A stretch of DNA of 64,000 nucleotides from Rhodobacteraceae bacterium NBU2976 (GTDB lineage Bacteria > Pseudomonadota > Alphaproteobacteria > Rhodobacterales > Rhodobacteraceae). This document shows, one piece after another, positions 18,953 to 28,291 of the stretch; position 1 is the stretch's first letter; each line of letters begins with the position of its first letter. The position numbers were made by a program, and so were the translations under genes. The notes beneath the pieces are model-generated. The model did not search any database. It worked only from the letters and a program-made list of their open reading frames with translations, and had not been told where the DNA came from. Where the stretch lies: contig JALPRQ010000001.1 in assembly GCA_023630215.1 (NCBI GenBank), forward strand, positions 2,170,001-2,234,000, in the 5' to 3' direction.

Positions 18953-18967
18953 TTAAGAGTTTATTAA
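18953..18967. promoter_or_regulatory. CtrA-type binding site TTAA-N7-TTAA
   Basis: TTAA at 18953-18956 and TTAA at 18964-18967 are separated by exactly seven bases, the full consensus for the alphaproteobacterial master regulator CtrA. It lies 19 bases before the ATG of the RTX gene. A second half site (TTAACC at 18900-18905) is upstream. The surrounding 100 bases are strongly AT-rich. Confidence 0.55.
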
Positions 18968-18986
18968 GTATCTCGGGATTAGTGCC

Positions 18987-20075
18987 ATGGAAACCATCAA
19001 AATCGTCGCAGACAATGCCGGTTTTTTTATACCGTCCTCTCTCGGACAAGGTTTGGCCCCGAACGTGTTCTTGCGCAATAACGTCAACAGGGACGGAACC
19101 ATCGTTCTGTTGGATGATGACTGGCAAAGCCGCGAGTCTGCGAATTATCCCAACCATGGTATACGCATCATCAGCGAAACCCTCTTGCCCGACATGGCCC
19201 AGCTGGGCAGTACGGCGGAAATAGAGGTTACCCGCATCGAATATTTCCGTGTCGAGAATGGTCAAGAAGTGCAAATCGGCTATTTGGAATTTCCGGAACC
19301 CCAAATGCTAACGGCAACATTCGACACCATCCTACCTGGTCAGGACGGTTGGAAAGCCGATTTGGGCTTTGCGCTGGAAAAGCTGATCATCACGAGCGGG
19401 TATGAATTTATCGGGGGCGATGGCGATGACATCTTTCAACCCGATGCAACGATCCTGCCGATCATGCGTGGCGTCGCGGTTGACGGAGGTGCTGGGAACG
19501 ACTGGCTGTCGGGCAGTGTCGCCGATGACATCATTCGCGGTGGCACTGGCAACGACCGGATCGACGACATGTCTGGGGCAAATATGCTGATCGGAAATGA
19601 TGGTGATGATCAGATCACCATTGGTAACAATTCCACAGGGTCAACGGCCAAAGGCGGGGTTGGAGATGATATCCTGACGTCGGGCCGTGGCGATGATTTT
19701 CTGTTTGGCAACGCGGGTCACGATCGGCTTCTCGGTGGCAGCGGTGCGGATTATCTGGATGGGGGTTCAGGCAGTGATTTCCTATCAGGGGGAAGTGGAA
19801 TGGACCAATTGGTCGGCGGTCTAAGCGATGACATCCTGACAGGTGGCGAAGATGCGGATCAGTTCATTTTTGCCCAATATAATAATGGTGGGGACACGAT
19901 TACCGATTTCGAAACAGGGGTTGATCTGTTGGTGATGTATGGCGGCTATAGCTTTGATCAGATCGAAATTCTGTCGGATACCGAGCATACCACAATCTCG
20001 TGGAGCGGCGGGGAGATATATCTGTTGTCGGTGTCGCCAGACATGATCACTGCCGACGACTTCCTGTTCCTGTAA
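18987..20075 (+). CDS. RTX (hemolysin-type calcium-binding repeat) secreted protein
   Basis: A 362-residue protein. Residues ~145-295 contain about a dozen nonapeptide repeats of the GGxGxDxUx type (GGAGNDWLSG, GGTGNDRID, GGSGADYLDG, GGSGSDFLSG, GGLSDDILTG), which bind calcium after secretion. The C-terminus (DTITDFETGVDLLVM; ITADDFLFL) is the uncleaved type I secretion signal region. The N-terminal ~140 residues are a domain I do not recognise (IVLLDDDWQSRESANYPNHG). No ABC/HlyD secretion genes are in the window, so it must use exporters encoded elsewhere. A CtrA-type site lies just upstream. Confidence 0.87.
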   Translation: METIKIVADNAGFFIPSSLGQGLAPNVFLRNNVNRDGTIVLLDDDWQSRESANYPNHGIRIISETLLPDMAQLGSTAEIEVTRIEYFRVENGQEVQIGYLEFPEPQMLTATFDTILPGQDGWKADLGFALEKLIITSGYEFIGGDGDDIFQPDATILPIMRGVAVDGGAGNDWLSGSVADDIIRGGTGNDRIDDMSGANMLIGNDGDDQITIGNNSTGSTAKGGVGDDILTSGRGDDFLFGNAGHDRLLGGSGADYLDGGSGSDFLSGGSGMDQLVGGLSDDILTGGEDADQFIFAQYNNGGDTITDFETGVDLLVMYGGYSFDQIEILSDTEHTTISWSGGEIYLLSVSPDMITADDFLFL

Positions 20076-20077
20076 CG

Positions 20078-20106
20078 CAAAAGGGCGACCAGTTGGCCGC
20101 CCTTTT
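20078..20106. terminator. Bidirectional intrinsic terminator between the RTX gene and degP
   Basis: AAAAGGGCG at 20079-20087 pairs with CGCCCTTTT at 20099-20106 around an ACCAGTTGGC loop region. T-runs at the 3' side of each strand let it stop both the rightward RTX transcript and the leftward degP transcript. Confidence 0.82.
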
Positions 20107-20123
20107 CGTTGGTTTCAACTGGA

Positions 20124-21587
20124 TCAGTTCAACGGGATCGCAACAAACCGTTTGTCACCTTCGCGCGTGATCAGAAGCAGGATCGACGTGCGGCCGGCTT
20201 CGACTGCCGTCCCGATCCGGTCCACGATATCCTGTGGGTCCGAAACCGCTTCCTGTCCGATCTCCAGAATGACATCGCCGGCACGTAGCCCTTTGTCATA
20301 GGCATCCGAGGCCTGATCAACATCCAGTATCAAAACACCTTCGATACCGGTTTCCAGCCCAAGCTGACCGCGTGTTTCTTCATTCAGGTAGGTCAGGGTC
20401 ATACCATAAATCTGGATGTCTTCTTCCATCGGCATTGGATCTTGGGTCGGGGCACCACTGGCAAGAATGGCTTCCTCGAGGCGACCGAGCGTAACGTCCA
20501 AGGTCACTTCCTGTCCTTCGCGCAGCACGATCACGTCCACGGTTTTTCCAACGTCGGTTTCGGCCACGAGGCTAACAAGTTCACGTGTGGATTCGATTTT
20601 TTCACCGTCAAAAACCAGGATAACATCACCGGGTTCAATACCCGCATCCAAAGCCGGGCCTGCCGGAACATCTGTTACCAAAGCTCCATCTGTCGACGCA
20701 AGTTCCAGCGCATCCGCAACATCTTCGCTGATATCCTGAATGCGGACGCCAAGCCAACCGCGGCTGGTTTCCCCATATTCAATCAGCTGTGCCACAACGC
20801 GTTCGACCACCGCCGAGGACATCGAAAACCCGATGCCGATAGAGCCGCCGTTGGGCGAAAGAATTGCCGTATTCACACCGATCACTTCGCCGTTCATATT
20901 GAACAAGGGACCACCAGAGTTACCGCGGTTAATCGCGGCGTCGGTCTGGATAAAGTCATCATATGATCCGGACAAGGAACGGTTTCGCGCCGAGATAATA
21001 CCAGTAGAGACGGAAAAACCCTGTCCCAACGGGTTACCAATTGCGATCACCCAATCCCCCACACGGGCGACATCTGAATCCCCCCATGGCACATAGGGCA
21101 ATGGCTGATCCGATTCCACTTTAAGCACGGCGATATCGGTGCGCTCGTCTGTTCCGACCAATTCGGCGCGCATTTTCGTACCATCAAAACGTTCGATTTC
21201 GATTTCGTCCGCCCCCGCAATCACGTGGTTATTGGTGACGATATAGCCATCCGGAGAGATGATGAAACCCGAGCCGATTGCCTCGCCTCTAAAGCGCGGG
21301 GATTCATCTTGCTGTTGGCGATCCAAAAAGTCGCGGAACAGGTCCTCTAGCGGGGACCCCTCGGGCACCATTGGTGTTGGGCCTTCGCGATCTGCGACCG
21401 CCACACTGGTCACGATGTTCACAACGGCGGGGCTGATAGTATCGACAAGATCGGCAAAGCTTTCACCAATCTGCTGGGATTTCCCCATCTGCGGCGTCGC
21501 GATTGCGATTGCCAACACCATTAAAAACGAAAGTAACGAGGCAGTTGCAAGGCGTGTGTCACGCGCCATGGCCTTTGCTTTGATCAT
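20124..21587 (-). CDS. degP: Do-family periplasmic serine protease (DegP/HtrA)
   Basis: A 487-residue envelope protease. It has an N-terminal membrane/signal segment (ATASLLSFLMVLAIAIATP), a trypsin-like domain with triad H121 (VTNNHVIAG), D151 (RTDIAVLKV) and S224 (RGNSGGPLF), then two PDZ domains (about residues 265-365 and 385-485; GWLGVRIQDI and LRAGDVILEIG). It degrades misfolded exported proteins. The ATG at 21587 is preceded by CAGGAGGAAATC; an upstream in-frame start lacks support. It follows the hflK-hflC-DUF2065 operon in the same direction after a 127-base gap, as in many alphaproteobacteria. Confidence 0.94.
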   Translation of the reverse strand: MIKAKAMARDTRLATASLLSFLMVLAIAIATPQMGKSQQIGESFADLVDTISPAVVNIVTSVAVADREGPTPMVPEGSPLEDLFRDFLDRQQQDESPRFRGEAIGSGFIISPDGYIVTNNHVIAGADEIEIERFDGTKMRAELVGTDERTDIAVLKVESDQPLPYVPWGDSDVARVGDWVIAIGNPLGQGFSVSTGIISARNRSLSGSYDDFIQTDAAINRGNSGGPLFNMNGEVIGVNTAILSPNGGSIGIGFSMSSAVVERVVAQLIEYGETSRGWLGVRIQDISEDVADALELASTDGALVTDVPAGPALDAGIEPGDVILVFDGEKIESTRELVSLVAETDVGKTVDVIVLREGQEVTLDVTLGRLEEAILASGAPTQDPMPMEEDIQIYGMTLTYLNEETRGQLGLETGIEGVLILDVDQASDAYDKGLRAGDVILEIGQEAVSDPQDIVDRIGTAVEAGRTSILLLITREGDKRFVAIPLN

Positions 21588-21714
21588 GATTTCCTCCTGC
21601 TCAATCTTGATCCCGCGAGTCGGGAACCTTTTTCCGGGCATACGTATACAGTGTGATCGCGCAGAAAATTTTCAAGTAAACTGACTGTGCATCGTCTCAC
21701 ATTAGTGTGAGAGT

Positions 21715-21903
21715 TTACCCGCGTGCAAGCCAAACCACAAATACGCCAAACGCCATAACACATACGCCCAACACGCGTAGCCGCTCGGGTCCGATCTCGC
21801 GCAGCATGGTGACGATATCCTCCAAACGATTGGGGGCCAGTGCAAGCACCAGCCCCTCTATCACGGCGACACATCCGATACCCAGAAGGATTTCATCGAT
21901 CAT
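21715..21903 (-). CDS. DUF2065 family small membrane protein
   Basis: A 62-residue protein with two hydrophobic helices (EILLGIGCVAVIEGLVLALAP and LGVCVMAFGVFVVWLA). DUF2065 proteins are regularly encoded after hflC; their role, probably with the HflKC complex, is unknown. Its ATG overlaps the hflC TGA (ATGA). Confidence 0.85.
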   Translation of the reverse strand: MIDEILLGIGCVAVIEGLVLALAPNRLEDIVTMLREIGPERLRVLGVCVMAFGVFVVWLARG

Positions 21904-22772
21904 TCACCAAACCCGTCTGATTTAAGGAATTCAAAGAATTCGCTATCGGGTGAGATAACCAAAGTCGAATTTTCACCCAACAAAGATTGTTCATAGGCGC
22001 GTAGCGAGCGATAGAACGCGAAGAAATCGGGGTCGCGTCCAAACGCTTCTGCAAAGATCGCGTTGCGTTCGGCATCTGCTTCACCGCGGATGATTTCTGC
22101 ATCACGCTGTGCCTCGGACACCAGTTCCACCGCTGATCGATCAGCCTGTGCCCGCACGATTTGCGCAGCCTCGTTACCGCGGGCGCGCTCGTCGGCCGCT
22201 TCACGTTCACGCTCGGCCTGCATACGGGCAAAGGTGGCCGCCAGGTTTTGTTCGGGCAGATCGGCACGTTTGATACGTACGTCGATGATCTCGACCCCCA
22301 AGCCTTGCGCTTCGATCCGAGCTCCGTCACGGATTCTTGTCATCAGGACGATACGCTCTTCGGAAAGTATCTGATCCGAACTTGCGGAACCCAGAACCTC
22401 ACGCAATGACGCGTTCAGAATGCGTTCCAAGCGCACTTTGGCCGATTCAATTCCCCCTGTGCCGACAGCACGCCGGAATTGTTCCACGTCAACGATACGG
22501 TAGCGTGCAAACGCGTCCACCACCAGTCGTCGATCATCAAGCGGCGTGACTTCCAGTGGCTCGGTATCCAGCGACAGTGTTCGGTCGTCATATTTAACGA
22601 CCTCCTGAATGAACGGGATTTTGAAGGACAAGCCAGGTTGTTCAACAACCCGTTTGACCTGACCAAATTGGAGAACCAACGCCCGTTCCCGTTCATCCAC
22701 GATGAACAGTGATGAGGCACCGACGATCCCGACAATCAGGATAAGAAAAGCAAAGAATGCAGAGCGTCCCAT
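21900..22772 (-). CDS. hflC: HflC, SPFH-domain subunit of the FtsH modulator complex
   Basis: A 290-residue protein with one N-terminal membrane anchor (SAFFAFLILIVGIVGASSLFI), an SPFH/band-7 domain (VQFGQVKRVVEQPGLSFKIP) and a helical ERE/ARG-rich stalk (ERAR...AQIVRAQADRSAV). With HflK it forms a large periplasmic cage that restrains the membrane protease FtsH. Its ATG overlaps the hflK TGA (TGATG). Confidence 0.95.
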   Translation of the reverse strand: MGRSAFFAFLILIVGIVGASSLFIVDERERALVLQFGQVKRVVEQPGLSFKIPFIQEVVKYDDRTLSLDTEPLEVTPLDDRRLVVDAFARYRIVDVEQFRRAVGTGGIESAKVRLERILNASLREVLGSASSDQILSEERIVLMTRIRDGARIEAQGLGVEIIDVRIKRADLPEQNLAATFARMQAEREREAADERARGNEAAQIVRAQADRSAVELVSEAQRDAEIIRGEADAERNAIFAEAFGRDPDFFAFYRSLRAYEQSLLGENSTLVISPDSEFFEFLKSDGFGE

Positions 22773-23923
22773 CAGTTGTTGCTCCCCCGGAGTTCGTTCA
22801 GCGGCAGATAGGGGACAACGCCACCTTCTCCGCCAACACTATCGTCGATGATGATTTTGTCGACACCAGCAAGCACCCGTTCAAGCGTTTCCAAGTACAG
22901 ACGTTTGCGGGTCACACCTTCGGCTTTCGTATATTCGTCATAGACTGCGATGAAACGTGCCGCTTCACCCAACGCTTCGTTGATGATCTGGGCACGATAG
23001 GCTTCGGCTTCCTGAAGCAGCTGCGCCGCTTCACCACGTGCGGCTGCCAGACGCTGGTTCGCGTAAGCATCTGCACGTTTTTCCAATGTGTCACGCTCCT
23101 GTTCCGCAGCCTGCACGTCGCGGAAGGCGTCGATCACTTCACGCGGCGGGTCAGCTTTGTCGAAGTTCAGACGCACAATGTTCACCCCGGCATCATAGCT
23201 ATCAAGCGTTGTCTGGATCAGTTCCCGCACTTCAAGTGAGATCGCTGCACGATCCCGGTTCAGGATTGGGGAAAGCTGCGAACGGCCGATCACCTCGCGC
23301 ATGGCGGATTCCGCAACGGCACGAATTGTGTTCTGGGGTTCGGCCAAATTGAACAGATATTGCGCCGGATCGGTGATGTTCCAGACAACCTGAAAGTCGA
23401 TATCAACGATGTTTTCATCACCCGTCAGCATCAAGCCCTCTTCAAGGCGCGAGCCACGGCCGCCGACACCAATATCTTCGGTGTTTTCGCGCGTCACCGC
23501 CAGGATTTCCTTGCTAACCAATGGCCAAGGAGCAAAGTTCAGTCCGGGTTCGCCCACCTGATGAAATTCCCCCAAGAAAAGCTCTACCGATTTTTCCTCG
23601 GGTTTTACCGAATAGAAAGACGCGAACAGCCACAACGCAGCAAGCACAAACAGGCCAAGCAGGATCGGCCCGCGGCCAATACCGCCACCGGACCCTGAAC
23701 CGCCTGATCCGCCACGACCGCCGCCCATGATCACACGAACCTGCTCCTGAACCTTATTCAGGATGTCGTCGATTTCGGGCACCTGAGGCGGTTTTTGTCC
23801 GCCATTTCCGTTGTTGCCATTAGAATTTTCAGGGCGGTTTCCACCCCCTCCCCAAGGGCCTTTGCCCTTGTCATCACCTCCGCCGCCACCCCAGGGGCCG
23901 CCGGAATTGTTGGAACCTGCCAT
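22772..23923 (-). CDS. hflK: HflK, SPFH-domain subunit of the FtsH modulator complex
   Basis: A 383-residue protein. A Gly/Asn/Pro-rich cytoplasmic N-terminus (GGPWGGGGGDDKGKGPW) is followed by a membrane helix (ILLGLFVLAALWLFASFYSV), an SPFH domain (GEPGLNFAPWPLVSKEI) and a long helix with alternating Ala/Glu/Gln (AQLLQEAEAYRAQIINEA). It is first in the hflK-hflC-DUF2065 operon. The low-complexity N-terminus is typical for HflK. Confidence 0.95.
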   Translation of the reverse strand: MAGSNNSGGPWGGGGGDDKGKGPWGGGGNRPENSNGNNGNGGQKPPQVPEIDDILNKVQEQVRVIMGGGRGGSGGSGSGGGIGRGPILLGLFVLAALWLFASFYSVKPEEKSVELFLGEFHQVGEPGLNFAPWPLVSKEILAVTRENTEDIGVGGRGSRLEEGLMLTGDENIVDIDFQVVWNITDPAQYLFNLAEPQNTIRAVAESAMREVIGRSQLSPILNRDRAAISLEVRELIQTTLDSYDAGVNIVRLNFDKADPPREVIDAFRDVQAAEQERDTLEKRADAYANQRLAAARGEAAQLLQEAEAYRAQIINEALGEAARFIAVYDEYTKAEGVTRKRLYLETLERVLAGVDKIIIDDSVGGEGGVVPYLPLNELRGSNN

Positions 23924-23990
23924 AGGCTTCGTCTTCCCTTTGTTTACAGTTACCTTTTACCTGATCATTCAGGCTGAAATTTCAAGTCTT

Positions 23991-25334
23991 TTACACGGGT
24001 TCTTTCATTGTGACCAGTTCTTCCGCCGCCGTCGGATGAACCGCCACAGTGCGGTCGAAATCTTCCTTGGTTGCGCCCATTTTTACGGCCACCCCGGCCA
24101 ACTGGATCATCTCTCCCGCGGCGGGACCGACAATATGGCAACCCAGCACCTTGCGCGTGGCCTTATCAACGATCAGCTTCATCAACATGCGTTCTTCGCG
24201 TCCCGCAAGCACCACCTGCATCGGACGGAAGGCAGCACGGTAGACGTCGACATCATATTTATCGCGAGCCTCTTCTTCGGTCATGCCCACTGTACCGATC
24301 TCGGGTTGGGTGAACACCGCTGTGGGGATCAGCTCGTGGTCGGGGCTGGTCGGATTGTTCTTGAACACGGTTTCCACAAAGGCCACCCCTTCACGGATCG
24401 CGACTGGGGTCAGCTGCACGCGGTCGGTCACATCACCTACGGCATAGATCGAGGGCACCGACGTCTGACCGTAAGTGTCAACTTTCACTTCACCTTTGCG
24501 ACCGGTTTCAACACCAACTTCATCCAATCCCAAATTTTCAGTATTTGCCACGCGGCCGGTCGCATATAGCACCTGATCCACCACGCAGATCGACCCGTTG
24601 GTGCAATGGACATGCAACCCGTCATCCTGTTTTTCGATCCGCGTGACATCGGTGCCCAGATGCAAATTGATCCCCTTGGCGATCATTTCGTCCGAGACAT
24701 GGCCCCGCACCTCGCCATCGAACCCCCTCAGGATTTGGGCGCCGCGGTAATACTGGTGCACCTCTACCCCCATGCCATTGAGGATACAGGCAAATTCGCA
24801 GGCAATATAACCGCCACCAACGACCAGAATGCGTTTGGGCAATTCGTCCAGCAGGAAAATCTCGTTAGAGGTAATCACATGCTCCGCTCCGGGAACATCG
24901 GGAATAAAGGGACGGCCACCAGTGGCGATCAGGATGGTTTCGGCGCTTTTGGTGGTGCCATCCGCCAACTGCACCTCGTGCGGGCCAGTAATGGTTGCGC
25001 GCTGGTTAAACGTATCTGCCCCGTTTGACGTCAGACCCTTTTCGTAAAGCCCCTCTAGCCGGTTCAATTCGGCGTCAATATTGCCGCGCAGTGTCGGCCA
25101 GTCGAAAGAGGTGTTCCCAACCGTCCAACCAAACCCTTTAGCATCCGTAAATTGCTGCGCGAATGCCGAGGCATACACCATCAGCTTTTTGGGCACGCAA
25201 CCCCGGATCACGCAGGTGCCGCCATAGCGATATTCCTCGGCCAAAGCGACCTTTTTGCCCAGTTGCGCGGTCACCCTTCCGGCGCGAACACCGCCGGAAC
25301 CGCCGCCAATTACAAAAAGGTCGTAGTCATACAT
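23991..25334 (-). CDS. gor: Glutathione-disulfide reductase
   Basis: A 447-residue FAD/NADPH-dependent dimeric reductase. The redox disulfide is C41-C46 (GGTCVIRGCVPKKLM), the FAD motif is VIGGGSGGVRAGR, the NADPH motif is VVGGGYIACEFA, and the C-terminal catalytic His-Glu is HPTAAEELVTM. It keeps glutathione reduced. It lies 3 bases downstream of rpiA, so the two form an operon in which RpiA belongs to the NADPH-yielding pentose phosphate pathway. Confidence 0.95.
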   Translation of the reverse strand: MYDYDLFVIGGGSGGVRAGRVTAQLGKKVALAEEYRYGGTCVIRGCVPKKLMVYASAFAQQFTDAKGFGWTVGNTSFDWPTLRGNIDAELNRLEGLYEKGLTSNGADTFNQRATITGPHEVQLADGTTKSAETILIATGGRPFIPDVPGAEHVITSNEIFLLDELPKRILVVGGGYIACEFACILNGMGVEVHQYYRGAQILRGFDGEVRGHVSDEMIAKGINLHLGTDVTRIEKQDDGLHVHCTNGSICVVDQVLYATGRVANTENLGLDEVGVETGRKGEVKVDTYGQTSVPSIYAVGDVTDRVQLTPVAIREGVAFVETVFKNNPTSPDHELIPTAVFTQPEIGTVGMTEEEARDKYDVDVYRAAFRPMQVVLAGREERMLMKLIVDKATRKVLGCHIVGPAAGEMIQLAGVAVKMGATKEDFDRTVAVHPTAAEELVTMKEPV

Positions 25335-25337
25335 ATC

Positions 25338-26048
25338 TTATCCAATCACCTTGGTTGTGCCGTTTTCGTAGCCCACAATAACAGTGTCCGCGATTTTGAT
25401 GAACAGGCCGGTTTCCACCACACCAACGATCTGTTTGAGTTGCCGCGCCAGCTTTGCCGGGTCTTCGATCACATCCAATTGTAGATCAAGAAGGTAATGC
25501 CCCTCGTCTGTCACATAAGGTTTTTTGCCATCCAAACGCCGGGTGATTGTCTTGCCTTCCAGACCAACCCGTTTCAGTTGACGCTCAACCCTCTTTAGCG
25601 TGCCTTCCCAGCCGAACTGTACAACCTCCACCGGCAGAGTAAACTTGCCAAGTTGTTGAACCTCTTTGCTCTCATCCGAGATCACGATCATCTTTTTTGC
25701 GGCCATCGCCACAAGCTTTTCCTGCAACAACGCGCCACCTGCGCCTTTGATAAGGTTCATGTCAGGATCAAACTCATCCGCGCCATCCACCACCAGATCC
25801 AGCCGCTTGGCTTTATCGAGGGTGATCAACGGGATGTTCAGCGACTTCGCCTGTTCTGCCGTGCGAGAAGATGTTGGGACACATTTGAAATTGTCGCCAG
25901 CCGCGACCCTCTCACCCATCAGGTTCACAAAGTGAAAGGCCGTCGACCCAGTGCCAAGGCCGATTTTCATCCCCGGCTCCACATAGTCCATCGCCTTCAG
26001 CGCGGCGGCATATTTGGCTTTTTCGGGTCCGGAAGTGGGGGCGGTCAT
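25338..26048 (-). CDS. rpiA: Ribose-5-phosphate isomerase A
   Basis: A 236-residue enzyme interconverting ribose 5-phosphate and ribulose 5-phosphate. Signatures are GLGTGSTAFHF, VDGADEFDP and IKGAGGALLQEKLVA (catalytic Glu and Lys). The ATG at 26048 is favoured because GGAG lies just before it; the frame is open to an ATG at 26060. It is the first gene of the rpiA-gor unit and divergent from sdaA. Confidence 0.94.
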   Translation of the reverse strand: MTAPTSGPEKAKYAAALKAMDYVEPGMKIGLGTGSTAFHFVNLMGERVAAGDNFKCVPTSSRTAEQAKSLNIPLITLDKAKRLDLVVDGADEFDPDMNLIKGAGGALLQEKLVAMAAKKMIVISDESKEVQQLGKFTLPVEVVQFGWEGTLKRVERQLKRVGLEGKTITRRLDGKKPYVTDEGHYLLDLQLDVIEDPAKLARQLKQIVGVVETGLFIKIADTVIVGYENGTTKVIG

Positions 26049-26194
26049 TTGAGGCTCCATTGCTGGTTATGTGGGCCTTATAGGCAGATTCGTCCACCAC
26101 CGCGAGGGGGCACTTTGTCGTGATAACCGCCTTTTGCGGGTGAAGGGTCGGATTCCGTCTGTGCAGGGGGCTGGCGAGGGCGTAGCTTGAGGAT

Positions 26195-27586
26195 ATGTTT
26201 CTGTCTGTTTTCGATATCTTCAAAGTTGGCATCGGCCCGTCCTCGTCCCACACGATGGGGCCAATGGTGGCGGCTGCGCGGTTTCTGGACCTGATCCGAT
26301 CAGGCGCAGGGCGCGTCCCGGGGTCGGGCGATGTGGCGCGGTTTGGCTGCCGATTGCATGGCTCGCTGGCGTTTACAGGCAAAGGTCACGCGACGGACCG
26401 GGCGGTGCTGCTGGGGCTGGCGGGGTTTACGCCCGATGCATTTGATCCGGATGCCGCGGATGCGGTTTTTACTGGGGTGACCACCAGCGGACGGATCAAT
26501 CCGCCGGGTCTACCGGAACTGGCCTTTGATCCGGATGCAGACCTGATTTTTGACTATGGCCCGCCGCTAGAGGGTCACACAAATGGTTTGGTCCTGTCCG
26601 CTTATGACGCAGATGGGAACCTTCATGCACGAGAAACCTATTATTCTGTTGGTGGCGGGTTCGTGTTGACGGAAAGGGAACGAGCCGCGCAGGACCCCAC
26701 CGATATCCCGAAGGATGTCCCCTACCCGTTCCGCAAGGCGGTGGACATGGTGACGATGGCGGAAAAAGCCGGAAAATCCATTGCCGACATCAAACGCGCG
26801 AATGAGCTGACACATATGTCGGCAAGCGACCTGTCAACGGGATTGACCAAGATTTGGTCGGTTATGAATGGCTGTATCGACCGGGGTCTTGACACTGGCG
26901 GCACACTGCCGGGCGGGTTGAATATGCGGCGACGGGCGAAAGGTATTCATCAAGCGCTGCTGGCCGAACGGGGTCAGAACCTGTCCGCACCCCATACGAT
27001 CAACGACTGGATATCCGTCTATGCGATTGCCGTGAATGAGGAAAACGCCGCTGGAGGACAAGTGGTGACCGCCCCGACCAACGGGGCCGCCGGGGTGCTG
27101 CCTGCGACGTTGCGCTATTATCTGGATCATGTGCCAGGGGCTTCGGTTAGTCGGGTGGAGGATTTCCTGCTGACCGCCGCGGCAGTGGGTGGGATCATCA
27201 AGATGAATGCCTCGATTTCCGGGGCTGAGGTCGGTTGTCAGGGAGAGGTTGGTTCAGCCTCTGCGATGGCCGCCGCCGGGCTGTGCGCGGTGCTGGGTGG
27301 GTCGCCCGCTCAGGTGGAAAACGCGGCCGAGATTGCATTGGAACACCATCTGGGCATGACCTGCGATCCGATCAAAGGGCTTGTGCAAGCGCCTTGTATC
27401 GAACGGAACGGACTGGGCGCGATCAAGGCGGTGTCGGCAGCGTCGCTCGCGCTGCGCGGTGATGGGAAGCATCTGGTTAGCCTTGACGCTTGTGTTGAAA
27501 CCATGCGCCAGACCGGGGTGGATATGAGCGCGAAGTATAAAGAAACCTCGCTGGGTGGATTGGCGGTGAATGTACCGGATTGTTAG
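26195..27586 (+). CDS. sdaA: L-serine ammonia-lyase (iron-sulfur type)
   Basis: A 463-residue single-chain L-serine dehydratase that turns serine into pyruvate and ammonia with a [4Fe-4S] cluster. The beta domain opens with [20 protein letters not shown]; the alpha domain has [41 protein letters not shown] and a late Cys in [10 protein letters not shown], supplying the cluster cysteines. The gene stands alone, 134 bases from rpiA. It opposes the serA/serB/serC pathway also present in the window. Confidence 0.95.
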   Translation: MFLSVFDIFKVGIGPSSSHTMGPMVAAARFLDLIRSGAGRVPGSGDVARFGCRLHGSLAFTGKGHATDRAVLLGLAGFTPDAFDPDAADAVFTGVTTSGRINPPGLPELAFDPDADLIFDYGPPLEGHTNGLVLSAYDADGNLHARETYYSVGGGFVLTERERAAQDPTDIPKDVPYPFRKAVDMVTMAEKAGKSIADIKRANELTHMSASDLSTGLTKIWSVMNGCIDRGLDTGGTLPGGLNMRRRAKGIHQALLAERGQNLSAPHTINDWISVYAIAVNEENAAGGQVVTAPTNGAAGVLPATLRYYLDHVPGASVSRVEDFLLTAAAVGGIIKMNASISGAEVGCQGEVGSASAMAAAGLCAVLGGSPAQVENAAEIALEHHLGMTCDPIKGLVQAPCIERNGLGAIKAVSAASLALRGDGKHLVSLDACVETMRQTGVDMSAKYKETSLGGLAVNVPDC

Positions 27587-27645
27587 CTATCACAAGACGA
27601 GTAATCACCTGCCGGAGCTAATGTAGGATCGCATCTTCAATCCAG

Positions 27646-27807
27646 ATGTTCGTTTTTGTCATCGTGGTCATCGTGATGCTTTTTAACTTGGTGAAGAACA
27701 TGGTGAAGGCACGAGGACACAGCCCATTGCCATTGTGGATCGTGTCCGTTTTCACCTCTCCCATCTTTGCGATGATTACCTTATGGCTCGCCTTCCCAAA
27801 GGCTTGA
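27646..27807 (+). CDS. Small two-helix membrane protein (53 residues)
   Basis: A short open frame with ATG at 27646 and TGA at 27805. It encodes two hydrophobic helices, MFVFVIVVIVMLFNLV and LWIVSVFTSPIFAMITLWLA, joined by a basic/polar turn (KNMVKARGHSP). The only in-frame ATG follows an in-frame stop at 27619. No strong Shine-Dalgarno is visible. The amino-acid pattern argues for a real inner-membrane miniprotein, but it could be chance. The rest of the 380-base gap between sdaA and the next secreted protein contains AT-rich promoter-like DNA (27895-27960) and nothing else I can name. Confidence 0.4.
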   Translation: MFVFVIVVIVMLFNLVKNMVKARGHSPLPLWIVSVFTSPIFAMITLWLAFPKA

Positions 27808-27967
27808 CCAGAAGGCGGGCTTGCCACTCAAACCGCTTGGAAAGCGACAACACCTGTTGCGACTCCCGGTGAAATTTGAAACGAATCGGGATCCATGTTA
27901 TTTTTTGGTGTGATCGAATGGTGTGGTCGATCACTGTGAAATGTAAAAATTAAATGGGACCGTAACG

Positions 27968-28291
27968 ATGAAGCGATTTGCTGCAATCTTCCTTCTACCG
28001 CAATTATTCCTTCTGCCGTTCTTACTTTTGCCTGCCAAAGTAAGCGCACAGGGGCAATGTGTTCATTACTATATGAACTATGACACCATGTACTGGCAGA
28101 ACCTCTGCAACGTGCCGATTATTATCGAATGGAACACCGCAATGGGCGCGTGTTCAGGCTCGGGTTGTGGAACTGGGTATTTCGGACCTGGCGAACACAT
28201 GGCGACTGCATCGCGCCGAGGTGATGGCAGTTTCAATTGGATTGTTTGCTATTATCAGGATTGGGCCGACGGCTTGTGCACGCTGAACTAG
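27968..28291 (+). CDS. Small secreted cysteine-containing protein
   Basis: A 107-residue protein with a signal peptide (MKRFAAIFLLPQLFLLPFLL, cleavage near AKVSAQG) and an aromatic, cysteine-rich mature part: CVHYYMNYDTMYWQNLC, then CSGSGCGTGYFGPG and WIVCYYQDWADGLC, six cysteines in total. It is probably a disulfide-bonded periplasmic or extracellular protein of unknown function. The upstream DNA is AT-rich. Its TAG interlocks with that of the convergent thiamine diphosphokinase (CTAG). Confidence 0.72.
   Translation: MKRFAAIFLLPQLFLLPFLLLPAKVSAQGQCVHYYMNYDTMYWQNLCNVPIIIEWNTAMGACSGSGCGTGYFGPGEHMATASRRGDGSFNWIVCYYQDWADGLCTLN

Noticed and set aside
19420-19860. Short tandem DNA repeats suggesting a CRISPR or satellite
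   Set aside because: They encode the GGxGxD nonapeptides of the RTX protein; spacing is nine codons and there are no unique spacers.
27618-27827. 69-codon minus-strand open frame downstream of sdaA
   Set aside because: Its translation has no domain or plausible signal; the opposite strand gives a more protein-like two-helix frame.
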